Part shown: piece by piece, positions 1 to 7,672 of the stretch
Numbering within the stretch: position 1 is the stretch's first letter
Layout: each line of letters opens with the position of its first letter
Assembly (NCBI GenBank): GCA_021156265.1
Contig: JAJNBR010000018.1
Coordinates: forward strand, 1-20,066
Reading direction: 5' to 3'
Length of the DNA: 20,066 bases
DNA from: Flavipsychrobacter sp.
GTDB taxonomy: Bacteria; Bacteroidota; Bacteroidia; Chitinophagales; Chitinophagaceae
Notes under the pieces: generated by a model
Told to the model about the DNA's origin: nothing
Database searches by the model: none
What the model saw: the letters and a program-made list of their open reading frames with translations, nothing else
Program-made: the position numbers and the translations under genes

Positions 1-1571
1 GACTGCATGGCCATCTGGTACAGGAAAGGCACGAAGAAATAGCTGCCCGGAAAATTTCCCGACTGCAGATCGGCCGATGTAGCGCAGATATATAATTGCC
101 CTTTTGAAGGGGTATAGCGCGCCAGGAACGGATCACCGTTACGGAAGCTGAGTATCGATTGCTGGTTGGCAGAAAGCCCGGCGCTGATGATATAGTGCCA
201 GTTGGCCACGGGTAACTGCACATTTTCCGGTATGCGTTCAAACAGGTCGCGTACCAAAGGACTGCCTTGCTGAAGGTTGGCGGCGGTTTGCGATGCCGTG
301 TCAACGCCGGTAAAACTTATCTCACCTATCGTCTTGAAGCCGGCATTAAAGTTTTCCAGGTTGTTACTGCGACCGGGGAAGATGCAGATCGTTTGTCCCT
401 GGTTGAGGGAATTGGACAGTATTTTGCCCAGACCTTCATCTATCCGGGTAACATTATTTAATATAACGAGGTTGTACTCTTTCAGATCGGCAGGAGCCTG
501 CGAAACATCGAGCTGGTTGAGCCGGAAACCTTTATAAGACCGGAATGCAGCCTGTATATAAGGGTTGGAAGCGCCTTCGTTCAGGGTCAGTACCGACAGG
601 TTTGGAGCACTGCGGGCCGTGATCCTGAAAATATCATCGAAGCGCACAGCAACATCGTTGATGCTCAATATCATTTGCTGCCAGCGGGTATCGTTCACCT
701 GGAAGCTAAGCGTATCAACGCTCTCTTTTTTGTCGTTGAAGTTGAGTTGCGAGGCGCTTTTCACCTGTCCATTGATATTGAGTTGCAGCACCGGACTTTC
801 GTCCGGCAGATCGCCGATAGCTTTGCTGTGTACAATAAGCTGGTTGCTTTGCCCTGTTAGCAAAACCGGGCTGGCGAGGTAAGCAGTATCGATATATACG
901 TTACGCGCAGATCCGGCCTGCACCGGGATGCCATAGAAGCTGATATTGTTGGCAAGCGCCTTATCGCGCGGGGCGGCAAAAGCGTTGCGCTGGAAATCGG
1001 AATAGTAATATAGATCGGCGCCATCGGCTGATTCTGTCTGCAGCAAGTTTTGCACGGTAGCGAATACCTGTTCGGAGGAGCGGCTGTTGGCTGAGATATC
1101 GACAGCATTCAGCTCGGTCAGTATTTTATCTGCCGGAAGCGGCTGGTAACTGGCCGGCCTGTCGTTAGTGAGCAGCACAAAGCGGGTACCGGGTGTTGCC
1201 TCGCGTACCTGTTTGCGTGCGGCGTCTTTAGCGATATCCAGCAGGCTGCGCGCAGATTTTTTCAGCGACATGCTGCCGGAGTTGTCTATATATATTGCCT
1301 GTAGCCTGTTGCCGCTTTCTTTTTTGCTGCCGCTGCTCATAAATGGTTGCGCAAATGCCAAGATGAGCGCCGCGAGGAACAGCATGCGTAGCGCCAGCAA
1401 CAATTTATAACGGACCTGTGATTGCTTTTGTGAGCGGAGCTGTATGTTTTTCAGGAAGCGGGTGTGCGGGAACAATACCGTTTTATACCTGCGCAGGTTG
1501 AACAGGTGGATCACGATCGGTATGGCCAGTGTTAGTCCCGCAAGCAGGAACAAGGGATATAAGAAGCTCAC
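1..1571 (-). CDS. BatA-like membrane protein with VWA domain (3' end outside window)
   Basis: Incomplete gene running off the left edge; 523 codons are visible. The N-terminus (MSFLYPLFLLAGLTLAIP, then LFNLRRYK around residues 23-30) is the aerotolerance/BatA N-terminal domain. Membrane helices lie near residues 4-22 and 58-76. A von Willebrand factor A domain follows, with an intact MIDAS start D96-N-S98-G-S100. The rest is a long extracytoplasmic part. The start is GTG at 1571: it gives the expected family N-terminus, an in-frame TGA lies two codons upstream, and the overlapping ATG is followed at once by TGA. Family members in Bacteroidota are envelope proteins of unclear biochemical role, historically linked to aerotolerance. 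It follows the GH3 gene on the same strand after 66 bases. Family assignment is firm, function is not. Confidence 0.85.
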   Translation of the reverse strand, partial: MSFLYPLFLLAGLTLAIPIVIHLFNLRRYKTVLFPHTRFLKNIQLRSQKQSQVRYKLLLALRMLFLAALILAFAQPFMSSGSKKESGNRLQAIYIDNSGSMSLKKSARSLLDIAKDAARKQVREATPGTRFVLLTNDRPASYQPLPADKILTELNAVDISANSRSSEQVFATVQNLLQTESADGADLYYYSDFQRNAFAAPRDKALANNISFYGIPVQAGSARNVYIDTAYLASPVLLTGQSNQLIVHSKAIGDLPDESPVLQLNINGQVKSASQLNFNDKKESVDTLSFQVNDTRWQQMILSINDVAVRFDDIFRITARSAPNLSVLTLNEGASNPYIQAAFRSYKGFRLNQLDVSQAPADLKEYNLVILNNVTRIDEGLGKILSNSLNQGQTICIFPGRSNNLENFNAGFKTIGEISFTGVDTASQTAANLQQGSPLVRDLFERIPENVQLPVANWHYIISAGLSANQQSILSFRNGDPFLARYTPSKGQLYICATSADLQSGNFPGSYFFVPFLYQMAMQ

Positions 1572-1575
1572 ATAT

Positions 1576-1583
1576 CAAATATA
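1576..1583 (-). promoter_or_regulatory. TAnnTTTG -7 box for the BatA-like gene
   Basis: On the minus strand the sequence TATATTTG matches the Bacteroidota -7 consensus exactly. Only four bases separate it from the GTG start at 1571, so a transcript from it would have almost no leader. No good -33 TTG at the preferred spacing is visible; the nearest TTG is 15 bases upstream. Confidence 0.45.
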
Positions 1584-1637
1584 GGGGCAATTAGTTTACA
1601 AGATGATGTGCGCTAGGCTTATTATCGTTAAGAATCT

Positions 1638-2786
1638 CTAAAACTTCTTTTTCTTCAGCGCCATGATCCTGCGGTAGGCCTCATCAATACGTTCTTTCGT
1701 GATCGTTCCGTTGGTCACGTGGTTTTTGATAATGGCATGCACTTTAGTAGCTGAGAGCCTTCCCTGTAAGTTAGGAATGGTGTTGGCAAACATCACCACA
1801 TCCACACCGGCGTTGATGCTCAGGGCAATAGCATTTTCAAAACCGAAATGCTCAGCTATGGCATGCATCTGCATATCGTCGGAAAAAACGACACCATCAT
1901 ATTTCAGGAAACCACGCAGTTTATCGCCGATTATCTTTTTAGAAAGCGTAGCCGGGAGTGAATCGAACTCGCGGTGAATAATATGCGCGGTCATGATGGC
2001 ATCCACCTCTCCCGACCGGATGATGTTCTGGTAAGGTTCGAGTTCTAAAAACTTCCAGGTAGTAGTAACATCAGCAATGCCCAGGTGAGAGTCATTAGCA
2101 GAACTACCGTGACCGGGAAAGTGTTTGAGGATCGTGCGCAGTCCATTTTCATGGTGAGCCTGGATGCAGAGCAACGCATGTTTGGTCACGATCTCGGGGT
2201 CAGCAGAAAAACTGCGACCGTTCTTTACGATCACGGGATTTTCAGGATTAACGGCTACATCTACGCAGGGCGCATAGTTCATATTAATGCCCAGGTCGCG
2301 CATTTGCGTGGCTAGCCGGCGGTTGTAGAACAGTGTAGAATCGGGATTGTCGATGCTGCCGAGGTAAGAGGCTGAGGGCATACCGACAAAGCCATACTTC
2401 TCTTTCAGGCGGTGTACTTTGCCGCCTTCTTCATCAATAGTAACAAAGATGGGAATGAACGCTGCCTGCTGCATGGCGCGCGTCAGGTTACGAAAGGAAT
2501 CAGCTGAGTTTGTTTTGGCGATATTCTTTTCAAACAGTACCACACCGCCGATCTTGCCATCGCGCAGTTCAGTTAAAAAAGAATCGGTTGGTTCGATGAA
2601 CGTTCTTTCCTCGATACCTATCATCACCATCTGGCCGATCTTGATATCCAGGCTGTCAGGTTTCCTGACAGCTGTCGTTGAATCCTTTGGTTTCGGCGTT
2701 GTCGTCACGCGGGCAGTTCTACAGGAAAACAACACCATTGATGCGACAACAGTGAGAAGTATATTATAAACAACGTGGGTTCTCAT
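1638..2786 (-). CDS. Glycoside hydrolase family 3 lipoprotein, NagZ-like
   Basis: A 382-residue protein with one GH3 N-terminal (NagZ-type) barrel. Visible motifs are IDEEGG (117-122), KHFPGHG (221-227), the D232-x-H234 pair that serves as acid/base in NagZ enzymes, and FSDDM (301-305), in which D303 is the expected nucleophile. The family's usual reaction is removal of terminal beta-N-acetylglucosamine, often from muropeptides. The start is ATG at 2786; a longer reading from TTG at 2873 would bury the signal peptide. From 2786 the N-terminus is a lipoprotein signal ending LFS-C22. No acidic surface-export motif follows the Cys (CRTARV), so a periplasmic location is more likely than the cell surface. 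It lacks the C-terminal beta-lactamase-like extension found on many Bacteroidota relatives. It lies 83 bases downstream of a glycosyltransferase on the same strand. Family is certain; substrate is inferred. Confidence 0.88.
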   Translation of the reverse strand: MRTHVVYNILLTVVASMVLFSCRTARVTTTPKPKDSTTAVRKPDSLDIKIGQMVMIGIEERTFIEPTDSFLTELRDGKIGGVVLFEKNIAKTNSADSFRNLTRAMQQAAFIPIFVTIDEEGGKVHRLKEKYGFVGMPSASYLGSIDNPDSTLFYNRRLATQMRDLGINMNYAPCVDVAVNPENPVIVKNGRSFSADPEIVTKHALLCIQAHHENGLRTILKHFPGHGSSANDSHLGIADVTTTWKFLELEPYQNIIRSGEVDAIMTAHIIHREFDSLPATLSKKIIGDKLRGFLKYDGVVFSDDMQMHAIAEHFGFENAIALSINAGVDVVMFANTIPNLQGRLSATKVHAIIKNHVTNGTITKERIDEAYRRIMALKKKKF

Positions 2787-2869
2787 AATTATTTTGACTT
2801 CCGCAAATAAATGGTTTTTCGTGGTAACAGGGTACAATACAAGCGCAGCATCGTGCAACGTAATGCTTA

Positions 2870-4312
2870 TCAAGGCATTATTTTATAAAGTCGCACTGTC
2901 CGGTACTGACCGGTGATACGATAATTATAGTGTGATTGAATATAGTCCTGTGTGCTTTTTTGAAAAGCGGCAATGTTCATTCCCGGGGTTAGTGTGCTGT
3001 ACACCGCTGTTTTGACGTCGCGCCCCTGGTGTCGCAGTATCTTAATATACCAGTAAAGATTGGCATGGTAACCATCCCACACCACAGCAAAATCCCGCGG
3101 CCGTGTCTGGTCATGCAGGATATCTTTCATGAAAAATGCAATGCTGTCATTTTCCGTCTCACCCGACTGCCCGTTTTTTACATGGTCAATTATTTTGAAA
3201 TAGGGAACGGCAAATAATGCAATGACCAGAATAACCTTAACCGGCAGCGGGTATTTGCTCCGTGCTGCCAATCTGCTAAAGGCTGTGGTAATAAAAAGAG
3301 CAACAGCTAACGATGCCAGTGGGTATACCGGCATATCGTACCAGGTATTCTTGGTTCGGCTGATGGAGACAACGATAAAATAAAATAAGCCGAGCGAGAG
3401 CATGTACAGGCCCAGTCGTTTCACAGACGTGTTGCGGGTAAGTAAAAAATAGACGAGTGCAACCGGGAGCAGCAATGCCCACCAGGAGAAGCTGCCCGTT
3501 AGAATATTGCGTGCATAATACAGATAATCGTTGCCGTCAGTGGCAGATGGATCACCAAACCTGCCCGTGACGTCATTATATAAGACCGCATTAAGATAGC
3601 CCTGCAAACGCCACTCGCGCAAAAGATAATAAGCGGTTATGCAGAGCGCGAATACGGCAATGCCGATATATAACTCACGCCGTTTCAGAATATATGCCAG
3701 TTGCCTTGTGAATGCGAGGTAGACAACCATAGCCGGGAGAAATATCATTGCCGCCACACCTTTTGTCATAGCCCCGCCTATGAGCATTAGTAGACAAAAG
3801 TAGAAATAGCTCGTTTTTTTCTCTTCTGCATATAGATAAAGAAAAATGCAGTGGGCCGTAGTGAAAAAAGTGAGCAAGGCATCGTAGTCGCCGGTGCGGG
3901 TGCGGTGCAGCCCTATATATCCCGGGCAGGTAATGAGCACGAGACAGATGACAGCGCCTAACAAAGGATTTCTAAGTTTTACTGCCGCAAACCAATACAG
4001 GAAAAGAAATGTAGCCAGCGTCGCGATAGCTGAGGGGATTCGAATGGATAGTTCGTTGAGACCGTTGAGTTTTATACAAAGCACCTGCAACCATATCATG
4101 AGCGGCGGTTTGGTGTTCCACAGATCGGGCTCGCCGTCAAAAGTGGTTACCAGCCATTCGCCCGAGCGGTGCATTTCAAAGGCATTCATAGCGAGCCTCG
4201 ATTCATCCCATAACTGGATAGGCAGGTAGCCCAGGTGTGCAAACACCGGATAAACCGCTATAAGTAATACTATTATAGCGCCCAGCAAGGTATTGCGGCT
4301 GAGGTTGTTCAT
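2870..4312 (-). CDS. ArnT/PMT-like (GT39/GT83) membrane glycosyltransferase
   Basis: A 480-residue integral membrane protein with about ten or more hydrophobic helices and a soluble C-terminal tail (about 390-480). The first large loop carries the family signature: W35-D36-E37 followed by RLAMNAF, then N-T-K68-P69-P70 and W74. RTRTGDYDA (137-145) and TKG (183-185) are further family motifs. These enzymes move a sugar from a polyprenyl-phosphate donor to lipid A, protein or another acceptor on the outer face of the inner membrane. Neither donor nor acceptor can be read from the sequence. ATG at 4312 gives a normal first helix (about 9-25). The TGA stop lies 83 bases before the GH3 start, so the two are probably co-transcribed. 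Confidence 0.85.
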   Translation of the reverse strand: MNNLSRNTLLGAIIVLLIAVYPVFAHLGYLPIQLWDESRLAMNAFEMHRSGEWLVTTFDGEPDLWNTKPPLMIWLQVLCIKLNGLNELSIRIPSAIATLATFLFLYWFAAVKLRNPLLGAVICLVLITCPGYIGLHRTRTGDYDALLTFFTTAHCIFLYLYAEEKKTSYFYFCLLMLIGGAMTKGVAAMIFLPAMVVYLAFTRQLAYILKRRELYIGIAVFALCITAYYLLREWRLQGYLNAVLYNDVTGRFGDPSATDGNDYLYYARNILTGSFSWWALLLPVALVYFLLTRNTSVKRLGLYMLSLGLFYFIVVSISRTKNTWYDMPVYPLASLAVALFITTAFSRLAARSKYPLPVKVILVIALFAVPYFKIIDHVKNGQSGETENDSIAFFMKDILHDQTRPRDFAVVWDGYHANLYWYIKILRHQGRDVKTAVYSTLTPGMNIAAFQKSTQDYIQSHYNYRITGQYRTVRLYKIMP

Positions 4313-4326
4313 CGGGGCGAAAGATA

Positions 4327-4344
4327 GAAAGAAATATTTCTTTC
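4327..4344. repeat. 18-base perfect palindrome in divergent promoter region
   Basis: GAAAGAAATATTTCTTTC reads the same on both strands. It sits 15 bases upstream of the glycosyltransferase start (4312) and 83 bases upstream of the msrB start. A minus-strand near-match to the -7 box (TATCTTTC against TAnnTTTG) lies between it and the glycosyltransferase start. It has the size and symmetry of a binding site for a dimeric regulator. Because it is very A/T-rich, chance cannot be excluded. Confidence 0.35.
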
Positions 4345-4427
4345 GGAGTTGGGCAGACGCTTTAACATTTTCTGCAAAACCTTTCCACCGAATTATCCGT
4401 TATTTTATAAAGCATCATTAAATTGCT

Positions 4428-4952
4428 ATGAGATACCTGATACTGAGCCTGGCTGTGAGCAGCCTGCTATTTATTAAATGTTCCAATGCGCAAAACAAAG
4501 AGCCCATGAGCGAAGAGCATAAAAACAATCCGTATTATTCGCGGACAGATACGGCGCACCTAAATGTGAGCAACGAAGAATGGAGAAGAATACTTCCGAG
4601 AGAAGTGTACGCTATAGCGCGCGAGCAGGAAACCGAATGGGCCTTTACGGGCAAATACTGGAAGACCGATACAAAAGGCATGTATTATTGCGCTGTATGC
4701 GGCAATGCCCTGTTCCGGTCAGATGCCAAGTTTGCAAGCAGCTGCGGCTGGCCCAGCTTTTACGAGGCCATCAGGCCGAACAGCGTAAAGTATATTCCCG
4801 ATAATACGCATGGCATGATGCGTACCGAAGTGGTTTGCGGAAGATGCGATTCGCACCTGGGGCATATTTTTGACGATGGCCCACCTCCTACGCATAAGCG
4901 TTTCTGTATGAATTCGGCTGTGCTGGAGTTTGAACCGGACGAGAATAAATAA
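4428..4952 (+). CDS. msrB: Exported peptide-methionine (R)-S-oxide reductase MsrB
   Basis: A 174-residue protein that reduces methionine-R-sulfoxide in proteins. The MsrB fold spans about residues 48-168. Four zinc cysteines are present as C88-x2-C91 and C137-x2-C140, the catalytic Cys is C160 (RFCMNS), and the candidate resolving Cys is C106 in SCGWPSF. Residues 1-21 form a signal peptide. The segment FIKC18SNAQ is ambiguous: Lys before Cys is a poor lipobox, while SNA|Q would suit signal peptidase I. Either way the enzyme is outside the cytoplasm. ATG at 4428 is chosen because it supplies the signal; an internal Met27 would give a cytoplasmic form. It lies divergent from the glycosyltransferase and is followed by a hairpin. 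The nearby exported CGWC protein (5659-6243) is a possible electron donor, by inference. Confidence 0.93.
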   Translation: MRYLILSLAVSSLLFIKCSNAQNKEPMSEEHKNNPYYSRTDTAHLNVSNEEWRRILPREVYAIAREQETEWAFTGKYWKTDTKGMYYCAVCGNALFRSDAKFASSCGWPSFYEAIRPNSVKYIPDNTHGMMRTEVVCGRCDSHLGHIFDDGPPPTHKRFCMNSAVLEFEPDENK

Positions 4953-4967
4953 ACTGCCTATTTTTAT

Positions 4968-5000
4968 AGCCCGTTATTCGAAAGAAATAGCGGGCTTTTA
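4968..5000 (+). terminator. Rho-independent-type hairpin after msrB
   Basis: AGCCCGTTATT (4968-4978) pairs with AATAGCGGGCT (4986-4996): eleven pairs, one of them a G-U wobble, around a seven-base loop, followed by TTTTA. This is a plausible msrB terminator, though the T run is short. It ends six bases before the nth ATG at 5003, so it also occupies the region where nth ribosome binding would be. Confidence 0.7.
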
Positions 5001-5002
5001 AT

Positions 5003-5662
5003 ATGACGAAGAAAGAAAGGTTTGAGTTTGTAATAGACTGGTTTCAGAAGAACATGCCTGTAGCGGAGACGGAACTTCATTATGAGGACCCGTACCAGCT
5101 GCTGGTGGCAGTCATTCTTTCGGCGCAATGCACCGACAAGCGTGTGAATATCGTGACACCGGCGTTGTTTGAAAAATTTCCGACCGCTGAAAGTTTATCG
5201 AAGGCAGAATTTGAGGATGTAGAACCACTCATTCGCAGCATCAGTTTTGCCAACAACAAGACGCGCCACCTGCTTGGTATGGGCAAAATGCTGGTGGAAC
5301 AATACAATAGTGAAGTACCCGACACTGTGGAAGAACTGATCAAATTGCCCGGGGTAGGCCGTAAAACTGCTAACGTGATCACGTCTGTAATATATAACCA
5401 ACCTAATATGGCTGTAGACACCCACGTGTTTCGTGTCTCGGCACGTATTGGTTTAACTGTAAATGCCAAAACGCCGCTGCAAACGGAGATGCAGCTCATC
5501 AAACATATTCCTACCGAACTAATACACAAAGCGCACCATTGGCTGATATTGCATGGCCGTTACATATGCGTAGCCCGCAGACCTAAATGCGAGGAGTGCG
5601 GGCTAAAGCCGGTCTGCAAATTTTACCAGACCGACATGAAATATATTGTTGAGGGCAATTAA
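5003..5662 (+). CDS. nth: Endonuclease III (DNA glycosylase/AP lyase)
   Basis: A 219-residue base-excision repair enzyme that removes oxidised pyrimidines and cleaves abasic sites. The helix-hairpin-helix LPGVGRKTA (115-123) holds catalytic Lys121, and VDTHVFRV (138-145) holds the catalytic Asp139. The 4Fe-4S cluster ligands follow the exact C-x6-C-x2-C-x5-C pattern at C189, C196, C199 and C205. Length matches the family (about 210-220). The start at 5003 fits the known N-terminus, with LLVAVILSAQCTD well placed at 33-45. The gene begins directly behind the msrB hairpin, leaving no room for its own promoter after the stem. Its TAA stop shares the TTAA palindrome with the convergent gene. Confidence 0.95.
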   Translation: MTKKERFEFVIDWFQKNMPVAETELHYEDPYQLLVAVILSAQCTDKRVNIVTPALFEKFPTAESLSKAEFEDVEPLIRSISFANNKTRHLLGMGKMLVEQYNSEVPDTVEELIKLPGVGRKTANVITSVIYNQPNMAVDTHVFRVSARIGLTVNAKTPLQTEMQLIKHIPTELIHKAHHWLILHGRYICVARRPKCEECGLKPVCKFYQTDMKYIVEGN

Positions 5663-6243
5663 TTCGATGCAGGAGGAGGCGGTGGGGCCTGTTCCTTCCA
5701 GGTGCCGACGAACGTTTTCTGGTAGTCTTCCCACTTCACGGTTTTATAGTGATTCTCGCCGAGATAGCGCATCACCATTTCTATTTGCGGTACTGCCTGG
5801 TATCCCGCTATAGGAATAGGATTTTGAAAATTTTCCTCCAGGAATACGTTTGTAGGGTAACTCAATTGGCCACGGAGTAATTCTACCGCAAGATCATTTA
5901 CGCGGTTTTCGGGTTTGATGACATATAGCTTATCCAGCAGCTTGATGCTGTCGTCTTTTTCAGAGTTGAATTTTATTGCGTAGAAATTATCATTCATGAA
6001 TTTGATGACTTGCGGATCGCTGAATGTTTTCTTGTCCATCACCTTACACCAGCCGCACCAGTCAGTGTACACGTCTACCCATACTTTTTTGGGTTGCTTT
6101 TTCATTTGAACCTGCGCCTGGTCCCAGGTCATCCATTTGATGCCTGTTTCTTTCGCCTTCTTTTTCTTCTTGTTCTTTTCGCCGGCCAGGATTGCAGGGC
6201 TTACAGACAGCACTACCAACAACAAAATCAATACACGTTTCAT
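5659..6243 (-). CDS. Exported thioredoxin-fold protein (CGWC)
   Basis: A 194-residue protein starting at ATG 6243; the in-frame TTG one codon earlier is less likely. Residues 1-20 are a signal peptide ending AILA|G. A very Lys-rich stretch (24-32) follows, then a thioredoxin-like domain with the redox pair C63-G-W-C66 in TDWCGWC and a cis-proline candidate, P130, in SYPTN. The C-terminus ends in a run of five prolines. It resembles Bacteroidota thioredoxin_7/DUF255-like periplasmic reductases; the partner is unknown. It converges with nth and shares the four-base TTAA, which is the TAA stop on both strands. A weak -7 match (TAAATTTA, 6253-6260) lies upstream. It could reduce the exported MsrB nearby, but that is inference. 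Confidence 0.85.
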   Translation of the reverse strand: MKRVLILLLVVLSVSPAILAGEKNKKKKKAKETGIKWMTWDQAQVQMKKQPKKVWVDVYTDWCGWCKVMDKKTFSDPQVIKFMNDNFYAIKFNSEKDDSIKLLDKLYVIKPENRVNDLAVELLRGQLSYPTNVFLEENFQNPIPIAGYQAVPQIEMVMRYLGENHYKTVKWEDYQKTFVGTWKEQAPPPPPASN

Positions 6244-6289
6244 CAACCTGAATAAATTTAAGTATCACGAATTTACGATAAATTCCATG

Positions 6290-6297
6290 TAGCTTTG
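6290..6297 (+). promoter_or_regulatory. TAnnTTTG -7 box for ubiX-mazG-kinase operon
   Basis: TAGCTTTG is an exact match to the Bacteroidota -7 consensus. It lies 27 bases upstream of the ubiX ATG at 6325, which would give a leader of about 20 bases. No convincing -33 element is seen. Confidence 0.5.
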
Positions 6298-6324
6298 TTA
6301 ATATCTTGCTATAATAACTTATAT

Positions 6325-6882
6325 ATGAAAATAGCCGTGGCGGTTACCGGTGCAAGCGGTTCAATATATGCAAAGCTCCTGCTGGAAAGCCTGTCCAAAC
6401 TTGGTGACCAGGTGGAGGAAGTAGGGGTGGTGTGGAGTGATAATGCCTTCACGGTATGGCAATACGAGCTGGGCAATGATGATTATAAATCATTCCCATT
6501 CAAGGTATGGCAGAAGAACGATTTCATGGCACCTTTTGCATCCGGCAGTTCGTCTTATGAGGCACTTATCATTTGTCCCTGCAGCATGGGAACGGTAGGG
6601 CGTATAGCAGGAGGTATCAGCAACGACCTGATTACGAGAGCTGCTGACGTAATGCTGAAGGAACGAAGGAAACTGGTATGCGTGGTTCGCGAAACGCCGT
6701 ACAGCCTGATACACCTGAAAAACATGACCGCTGTAACTGAGGCAGGTGGCATCATTTGCCCCGCAACTCCTTCGTTTTACAGCCGGCCTGCTAGTCTCGA
6801 AGAGGCCGCCAATACGGTAGTCCACCGCGCCTTGCACCTGGCCGGAGTTTCAATTAAAGGTTATAAATGGCAGGAAGAATAA
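6325..6882 (+). CDS. ubiX: UbiX-family flavin prenyltransferase
   Basis: A 185-residue flavoprotein that attaches a dimethylallyl group to FMN, making the prenyl-FMN cofactor of UbiD-type decarboxylases. It shows the FMN-binding start AVTGASGSIYA (about 5-15), then PCSMGTVGRIA, the DLITRAADVMLKERR block, VVRETPYS, IHLKNM, and the C-terminal PSFYSRP, all diagnostic of UbiX. ATG at 6325 is preferred over an earlier in-frame ATG at 6295, which adds ten residues that do not fit the family and lies inside the -7 box. It is the first gene of a run with mazG (17 bases later) and the histidine kinase. No ubiD-like partner lies in the window; it may serve quinone synthesis or another decarboxylase encoded elsewhere. 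Confidence 0.93.
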   Translation: MKIAVAVTGASGSIYAKLLLESLSKLGDQVEEVGVVWSDNAFTVWQYELGNDDYKSFPFKVWQKNDFMAPFASGSSSYEALIICPCSMGTVGRIAGGISNDLITRAADVMLKERRKLVCVVRETPYSLIHLKNMTAVTEAGGIICPATPSFYSRPASLEEAANTVVHRALHLAGVSIKGYKWQEE

Positions 6883-6899
6883 TAGCTGCAGTTTAAAGT

Positions 6900-7667
6900 A
6901 TGGAATACGCAAAATCGATAGAACGGTTAAGGACCATTATGGATGAACTCAGGGAAAGATGCCCCTGGGATAAAAAACAAACGATACAAACGTTGCGTCC
7001 GCAAACCGTGGAAGAAGTGTATGAGCTGGGAGATGCGATCGTCGAGGAGAACTGGCAGCAATTGAAGGAAGAGCTGGGTGACCTCCTGTTGCATATTGTA
7101 TTCTACAGCAAAATAGGCGCGGAAAAAAATGAGTTTACGTTTGATGATGTGATCGAAACGGTTTGTAACAAGCTCGTTTCACGCCATCCACATATATATG
7201 GTAGTGTGCAGGTGGAAAACGAAGAACAGGTGAAGCAAAACTGGGAGATGCTGAAGCTGAAAGAAGGTAAAAAGTCGATATTGAGTGGCATTCCACCATC
7301 TATGCCTGCAATGATCAAAGCGTTGAGATTACAGGAAAAAACAAAACAGGTAGGCTTTGAGTGGGACCATATAGACCAGGTGAAAGAGAAAGTTGAGGAG
7401 GAGATAAAAGAATTATATGAAGCTGTTGACAACGGCGATCAGCAGAAAATAGAAGACGAGTTTGGCGACGTGATGTTCGCGTTGATAAACTATGCGCGCT
7501 TTGCGAAGGTTGACCCCGAGCTGGCGCTCGAAGGGACTAATAAAAAGTTCATCCGTCGTTTTCAATACATAGAAACCCTTGCCAGTCAGCAAGGGAAGTC
7601 GCTTACCGCCATGACGCTTGAAGAGATGGATGCATTATGGAACCAGGCAAAAAAAGAAGAACAATAA
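6900..7667 (+). CDS. mazG: Nucleoside triphosphate pyrophosphohydrolase MazG
   Basis: A 255-residue, all-alpha NTP pyrophosphatase that clears aberrant nucleotides or modulates nucleotide pools. Two tandem MazG domains are visible. The first has CPWDKKQT (21-28), E38-E39-x2-E42 and E58-x2-D61. The second has E168-x2-E171 and E187-x2-D190. These are the Mg-binding E-x-x-E ... E-x-x-D motifs. Length agrees with E. coli MazG (263). It is probably co-transcribed with ubiX and is followed five bases later by the kinase start. No MazE/MazF toxin-antitoxin pair is present, so this is the housekeeping enzyme. Confidence 0.95.
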   Translation: MEYAKSIERLRTIMDELRERCPWDKKQTIQTLRPQTVEEVYELGDAIVEENWQQLKEELGDLLLHIVFYSKIGAEKNEFTFDDVIETVCNKLVSRHPHIYGSVQVENEEQVKQNWEMLKLKEGKKSILSGIPPSMPAMIKALRLQEKTKQVGFEWDHIDQVKEKVEEEIKELYEAVDNGDQQKIEDEFGDVMFALINYARFAKVDPELALEGTNKKFIRRFQYIETLASQQGKSLTAMTLEEMDALWNQAKKEEQ

Positions 7668-7672
7668 AATAG

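Noticed and set aside
267..1410. Several short plus-strand frames at the left edge
   Set aside because: They overlap the minus-strand BatA-like gene, whose 523-codon frame is open throughout with clear domain motifs.
2787..2873. Longer GH3 start at TTG 2873
   Set aside because: It would add 29 residues in front of a good lipoprotein signal peptide and overlap the upstream stop; ATG 2786 is better.
5080..5529. 149-codon open frame antisense to nth
   Set aside because: It lies wholly inside nth, whose catalytic and iron-sulfur motifs are intact. The antisense product is Ser/Thr-rich with no domain and is a coding shadow.
6900..7667. mazG as part of a toxin-antitoxin locus
   Set aside because: There are no mazE or mazF genes nearby; the neighbours are ubiX and a sensor kinase.
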